Assembly (NCBI GenBank): GCA_013140705.1
Contig: JABFSH010000025.1
Coordinates: 1 to 64,000, forward strand
Origin: Methylococcaceae bacterium
Lineage (GTDB): Bacteria; Pseudomonadota; Gammaproteobacteria; Methylococcales; Methylomonadaceae
Length of the DNA: 64,000 bases
Reading direction: 5' to 3'
A program made the position numbers and the translations under genes. The notes under the pieces are model-generated. The model made no database searches and was not told where the DNA came from. It saw nothing but the letters and a program-made list of their open reading frames with translations. Positions 60,443 through 64,000 of the stretch are shown here, in pieces. Each line of letters begins with the position of its first letter. Position 1 is the stretch's first letter.

Positions 60443-62014
60443 TTACAACAAATGAGAAAGGTTAAGTATTTTTATTTCCAAAATTTCAACTGCCATCAAA
60501 CCCGCGTAAGCCATTACCAAACCAAACGTAGCAACGCCATATTTGATAAAGTCCTTCCTTTTTTTTGCAGAGTGTCCAGTCGTTGATTTCATTGAAACGC
60601 TACCTAAAACCGGCAATCCGGTTAGCTGCCTCAGCTGTGAAGTCGACATAATCGTTGGTCTGACAAAATAAAGCAAAAACGCAATTCCAAACCCTAATAC
60701 AATACCGACCGCCAAAACAGCCGATAGCAGGATCTTTCTTTTGGGTGATGACGGCTGTAAGGGCGTGTTGGGTGCATCAGCAATTTTAAATTTAAGGGCT
60801 TCTGCCTGGTCGTCGACATCCTTGGACATTTTTGCCGACTCTCTGCTCTTCAGTAATTCATCGTAATTGCCTTTTATCGTTTCATAATCTCTGTTGAGAT
60901 TTTTCATCTCGGTATCAACAGATAACCGCGTATTCAATTCATCACCAATCCGGTCCTTTCGTTGTTTTAACTCATTAAAACGCGCCTGAGCAGCTGCAAC
61001 CTGGGTGTCCGCTTCATTTAGGGCGACTTTTATGGTTTGAATATACGGATTGGCTAAAACATCGGGTTTGGTAAAAATATCCGTAGAAACCGGATCCTTT
61101 TCTTCATCCTTTTTGCTCTTTTTGATGGCATCGATAGTTTTATTAATCGAGACAATTTCCGGATGATTAGGCGTAAATCTGACCAGCAATTCCTTTTTCT
61201 TCGCATTCAGGGTCTGAATTCTCTCATCTTCTTCAGGCAAAGCCTGATTGACGTCCGTGACCCCCCAATCTTCACCAGTGTCCTTGATTTCGTTGAGCTG
61301 CTCCTGCAGGACTTTTTTACGGGAAAGCGCTTCATTCAATTGCAACTTGGCATCTTCTAACTGCTTGTTCACGCCTTGCACATCTGCAATTGAATTGCCG
61401 CCCTCGCCACCTAACAATCCACGATTGAGGTTAAGGCGGGTAAACTCTTCCCTTGCTTTTTCAGCATTTTTGAGTCGAGTTTCATATTCCTTAATTTGCT
61501 CATCGATAAAGCGTTGCGCAACATCTGCACCCGACATTTGATTCATCTTGGTTTGTTCAGAGAAAACCGTCAGTACAGACTGTACGACATTTTTCGCCAC
61601 AACCGGACTGCTGTTTTCATAACTGATATTGAAAATATCATCTGCTCCGCCGGTAATGTGAATTTCCTTTTTTAAACCAGCAAGCACTGACTGACGATCG
61701 CCTTCATCCTTGATTCCTTTTTCAAGATCTGAAAGCTTGATTATCTGTTCAAGATTTTCTTTTGTGAACATCAGTTGTTGCATGACTCGCAACAAGCCCC
61801 TAACATCAGACTGTATGGTCATATGACTTAGCAACGGCAGAAGCATCGTTCTGGTTTCTACATGAACCTTCGCTTCAGACGTATATTTGTCAGGCATAGT
61901 GGCAATAAACAGCCATCCACCGATACATATGACCCATGCGACTATAATGGCTACCCATTTGTACTTTAAGGTGCCTTTCAAATAAAAAAGAATTTCAGAT
62001 AACTGTTCTTGCAT
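60443..62014 (-). CDS. XrtA-system polysaccharide chain-length determinant (Wzz-like)
   Basis: 523 residues, TIGR03007 group. Two membrane helices flank a large periplasmic coiled-coil region: TM1 WVAIIVAWVICIGGWLFIA, and TM2 ILLSAVLAVGIVLGFGIAFL LYF, with a further C-terminal hydrophobic helix. Between them sit helices such as QLEDAKLQLNEALSRKKVLQ EQLNEI and the GNVR-like motif MKNLNRDYETIKGNYDELLK. It sets chain length and works with the BY-kinase gene that follows. Confidence 0.93.
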   Translation of the reverse strand: MQEQLSEILFYLKGTLKYKWVAIIVAWVICIGGWLFIATMPDKYTSEAKVHVETRTMLLPLLSHMTIQSDVRGLLRVMQQLMFTKENLEQIIKLSDLEKGIKDEGDRQSVLAGLKKEIHITGGADDIFNISYENSSPVVAKNVVQSVLTVFSEQTKMNQMSGADVAQRFIDEQIKEYETRLKNAEKAREEFTRLNLNRGLLGGEGGNSIADVQGVNKQLEDAKLQLNEALSRKKVLQEQLNEIKDTGEDWGVTDVNQALPEEDERIQTLNAKKKELLVRFTPNHPEIVSINKTIDAIKKSKKDEEKDPVSTDIFTKPDVLANPYIQTIKVALNEADTQVAAAQARFNELKQRKDRIGDELNTRLSVDTEMKNLNRDYETIKGNYDELLKSRESAKMSKDVDDQAEALKFKIADAPNTPLQPSSPKRKILLSAVLAVGIVLGFGIAFLLYFVRPTIMSTSQLRQLTGLPVLGSVSMKSTTGHSAKKRKDFIKYGVATFGLVMAYAGLMAVEILEIKILNLSHLL

Positions 62015-62065
62015 AGGGCTTCAACGCTACGTTAATGATCGTACCGATAATCATGTTATCAGGTA

Positions 62066-62788
62066 TTAAAAAAATGATTCCGGTATTATGACAATATCTC
62101 CAGGCAAGATTTTTACGTTGGCAGATAAATCCGCTTCTTCAAGTAAGTCATCAATTCTAATACCAAAATTCTGTGGCTCGCCATTAACATTACGAATAAT
62201 ACTGGCTCTATTACCCGCGGCATATTGTCCTAAACCACCAACCTGTATCATCAGATCAAGCAGGGTCATATCTTTTTTGTAAGGAAATGTTTTGGCTGAA
62301 AAACCCGAGCCTCCGCCAGACGAACCGATGCCGCCACCGAAACCGCCACTGCCGCCTCCCCCAATACCTCCGCCGCCGAAACCGCCACTTCCACCACCGC
62401 CGCCACTTAACTGTCCGATAATACGGACTTGCTGCGCATAGATACCTTGAAATCCTGACACCATAATTACAACTTGTGGATCACGAACGTATTTTCCCAA
62501 TTCTTTCTCCATAACCCGCGCCAATTGTGATGGCGTTTTTCCACTTGCAGGCAAATCCTCTGCCAATGGAATCGTAATTTTCCCGTCGGGTCTAACGGTA
62601 GCGGTCGTCGATATATCAGGATTTCCCCAAACAAAGATATTAATATTGTCACCGGGGCCTATTACATAAGTGTAATCTGACGGAACCGCAACATCCTCAT
62701 CCTGACTTAACTGAGGTGGTAACCCACATCCTGAAGCCAGCAAGATAGACACCGGCAATGCCCATTTTATCTTTTTAAGATATTTCAC
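62066..62788 (-). CDS. XrtA-system polysaccharide export lipoprotein with Gly-rich insertion
   Basis: 240 residues, Wza-like (TIGR03027 group). Lipobox LASGC with Cys21. The polysaccharide export domain reads YVIGPGDNINIFVWGNPDIS, TTATVRPDGKITIPLAEDLP, ARVMEKELGKYVRDPQVVIM V. The SLBB part is split by an unusual insertion: after VRIIGQ (121-126) comes a stretch of 38 residues, 25 of them Gly (127-164), before AKTFPYKKDMTLLDLMIQVG GL. Relatives go straight from the Gly-rich turn into the PYK segment. The insert may add a flexible loop to the periplasmic ring or the channel mouth. The DNA of the insert is a run of GGC/GGT/GGA-type codons, prone to repeat slippage. Confidence 0.9.
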   Translation of the reverse strand: MKYLKKIKWALPVSILLASGCGLPPQLSQDEDVAVPSDYTYVIGPGDNINIFVWGNPDISTTATVRPDGKITIPLAEDLPASGKTPSQLARVMEKELGKYVRDPQVVIMVSGFQGIYAQQVRIIGQLSGGGGGSGGFGGGGIGGGGSGGFGGGIGSSGGGSGFSAKTFPYKKDMTLLDLMIQVGGLGQYAAGNRASIIRNVNGEPQNFGIRIDDLLEEADLSANVKILPGDIVIIPESFF

Positions 62789-63028
62789 ACTTATTTACCT
62801 CAATCATTAAATAATTTGAATTTGTCGTACTAATTAACAGGATCAGCCGTCTGATGACCGCCGGTGCAGGTCACCAATGCTTTTTGTCAACCTGGTTGCC
62901 TTCGAACGGGCAACCCGTTCATGATGTCTACTACTATTTCCCCGTTACCGAATTCATTGGCTACAAGTAAAATAACCGACATAACAATATGAAACAACTT
63001 TTTAATGAAACATGTTAAAGGGCATTTT

Positions 63029-64000
63029 TCAAAGCCTCCAAAGAGAAATTCCTTCAGGAACAAGTTTTCGGTCAAGCTTGGCTTTAACATCAATGACGAC
63101 ACCGGAATTATTCACCAACAAACTTGTTATATATGTCCAGTCCTTAGTGACAAAATAATGATGGGGGACCGCTAACAACACTGCATTCGCAGGTTTCAGA
63201 CTTGCTTCACTCGATAGTTCGATATGGTACTCTTCCCAAATTTCATGTGCATCGGCCATCGGATCGAATACCTGCACGTTCAGCTCATAATCTTGTAACT
63301 CCTTGACAATATCAATTACCCGCGTGTTTCTGATATCAGGAACATTTTCTTTAAAGGTAAAACCCAGAATTGTTACCGTACTTCCTTTTACACATTGTCC
63401 GGCTTTAATCAATCCTTTTATTGTTTGCCCCGCTATGAAGCTGCCCATACTATCATTGATACTGCGACCGGACAAAATGACCCGAGGACTATAACCCAAG
63501 ATAGTTGCCTTATATGTCAGGTAATAGGGATCAACACCGATACAATGTCCACCCACTAAGCCGGGCTCAAAAGGCAAAAAATTCCATTTCGAGGATGCCG
63601 CTGCCAGAACATCACGTGTATCAATATCCATTTTATTGAAAATCAATGCCAATTCATTCATTAACGAAATATTCAAATCCCGTTGGGTGTTCTCAATCAC
63701 TTTAGCCGCCTCAGCCACCTTGATTGTTGCCGCCCTATGGACACCTGCAGTCACGACTGATTCGTAGACAGCAGCGACAATTTCCAATGTCTCGGGCGTA
63801 TCTCCCGAAACAACTTTGGTAATCGTTTTAAAAGTATGAAGTTTATCGCCAGGATTAATGCGCTCGGGTGAATAACCAACATTAAAATCCGTTTTCCAGG
63901 TCAGTCCAGACTCCCTTTCCAGAACCGGAATACAATCTTCTTCTGTTGCGCCAGGATAAACCGTCGATTCATAAACAACGATATCGCCTTTTTTGAGCTG
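63029..64000 (-). CDS. Nucleotide-sugar dehydrogenase, N-terminus beyond the window
   Basis: Partial: the minus-strand frame stays open to base 64000, so the 5' end lies outside. Visible are YESTVYPGATEEDCIPVLER ES, VGYSPERINPGDKLHTFKTI TKVVSG, IENTQRDLNISLMNELALIF NKMDID, the catalytic region EPGLVGGHCIGVDPYYLTYK A, and TILGFTFKENVPDIRNTRVI. The Cys of GHCIGVDP is the nucleophile. It resembles UDP-N-acetyl-D-galactosamine/glucosamine 6-dehydrogenases of the TviB/WbpO group, which give the hexosaminuronic acid precursor. As the upstream end of the visible cluster it feeds the polymer pathway. The first Met of the shorter frame (63787) is not the true start. Confidence 0.9.
   Translation of the reverse strand, partial: QLKKGDIVVYESTVYPGATEEDCIPVLERESGLTWKTDFNVGYSPERINPGDKLHTFKTITKVVSGDTPETLEIVAAVYESVVTAGVHRAATIKVAEAAKVIENTQRDLNISLMNELALIFNKMDIDTRDVLAAASSKWNFLPFEPGLVGGHCIGVDPYYLTYKATILGYSPRVILSGRSINDSMGSFIAGQTIKGLIKAGQCVKGSTVTILGFTFKENVPDIRNTRVIDIVKELQDYELNVQVFDPMADAHEIWEEYHIELSSEASLKPANAVLLAVPHHYFVTKDWTYITSLLVNNSGVVIDVKAKLDRKLVPEGISLWRL

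Overview
The window reads like a gammaproteobacterial chromosome, most likely an aquatic methanotroph or relative (Methylococcales-like). This is inference. It rests on the gammaproteobacterial housekeeping set (orn, rsgA, rlmJ, ycgN, prfC, rluB/scpAB), on a complete XrtA/PEP-CTERM-type exopolysaccharide operon, and on a periplasmic YVTN-propeller/MxaD-like pair of the kind seen with methanol oxidation. No methane or methanol oxidation enzyme lies in the window.

Layout. 1-1000: a CcdA-type antitoxin with a frameshifted ccdB. 1058-4565: orn-crcB on the minus strand, where crcB is a double-domain fluoride channel, diverging from a Ste24-like M48 protease and rsgA. 4812-14783: an AT-rich surface-glycan island with a membrane glycosyltransferase carrying an NPCBM tail, an acyltransferase-3 protein fused to a second membrane module, a stand-alone acyltransferase, a decayed minus-strand gene, a GtrA-GtrB fusion and a PMT-type glycosyltransferase. 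15098-20429: a sigma-54 activator with a Cys-bearing PAS region, a TauE/SafE permease, then a GCS2-like ligase / M14 aspartoacylase-like / ycgN operon. 20458-22305: a small conserved protein, the YVTN propeller and the MxaD-like protein. 22504-30087: HAD hydrolase, rluB, scpB, scpA, DUF29, M50 protease, YciO/Sua5, prfC and a TPR protein.

30088-31580 is a graveyard and repeat zone with a decayed RHH-antitoxin/Doc pair, a repeat copy and four short palindromic repeats. 31581-43450 is a periplasmic redox/metal locus: SCO1-like protein, cytochrome c fused to a binding-protein-like region, FKBP isomerase, a small exported protein, a 1979-residue multicopper oxidase with an inserted Gly-rich repeat region and a long FN3 tail, a large regulatory-looking intergenic region with three copies of one 12-mer, and a small His-rich exported protein. 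A repeat copy beside a GIY-YIG gene follows.

44090-47585: RMD1/YagE-family protein, rlmJ, and gltX followed on the same strand by tRNA-Ala(GGC) and two identical tRNA-Glu(TTC) genes. 48030-49223: a VWA-TSP3-OmpA lipoprotein. 49281 to the window end is one long minus-strand XrtA-type exopolysaccharide cluster: nucleotide-sugar dehydrogenase (cut by the window edge), Wza-like exporter with a Gly-rich insertion, Wzz-like chain-length protein, BY-kinase, outer-membrane protein, ExeA-like ATPase, wecB, polysaccharide deacetylase, FemAB-like protein, two glycosyltransferases and an amidotransferase. Together these would make the sugar precursor, build and modify the chain, and export it. The exosortase itself is not present here.
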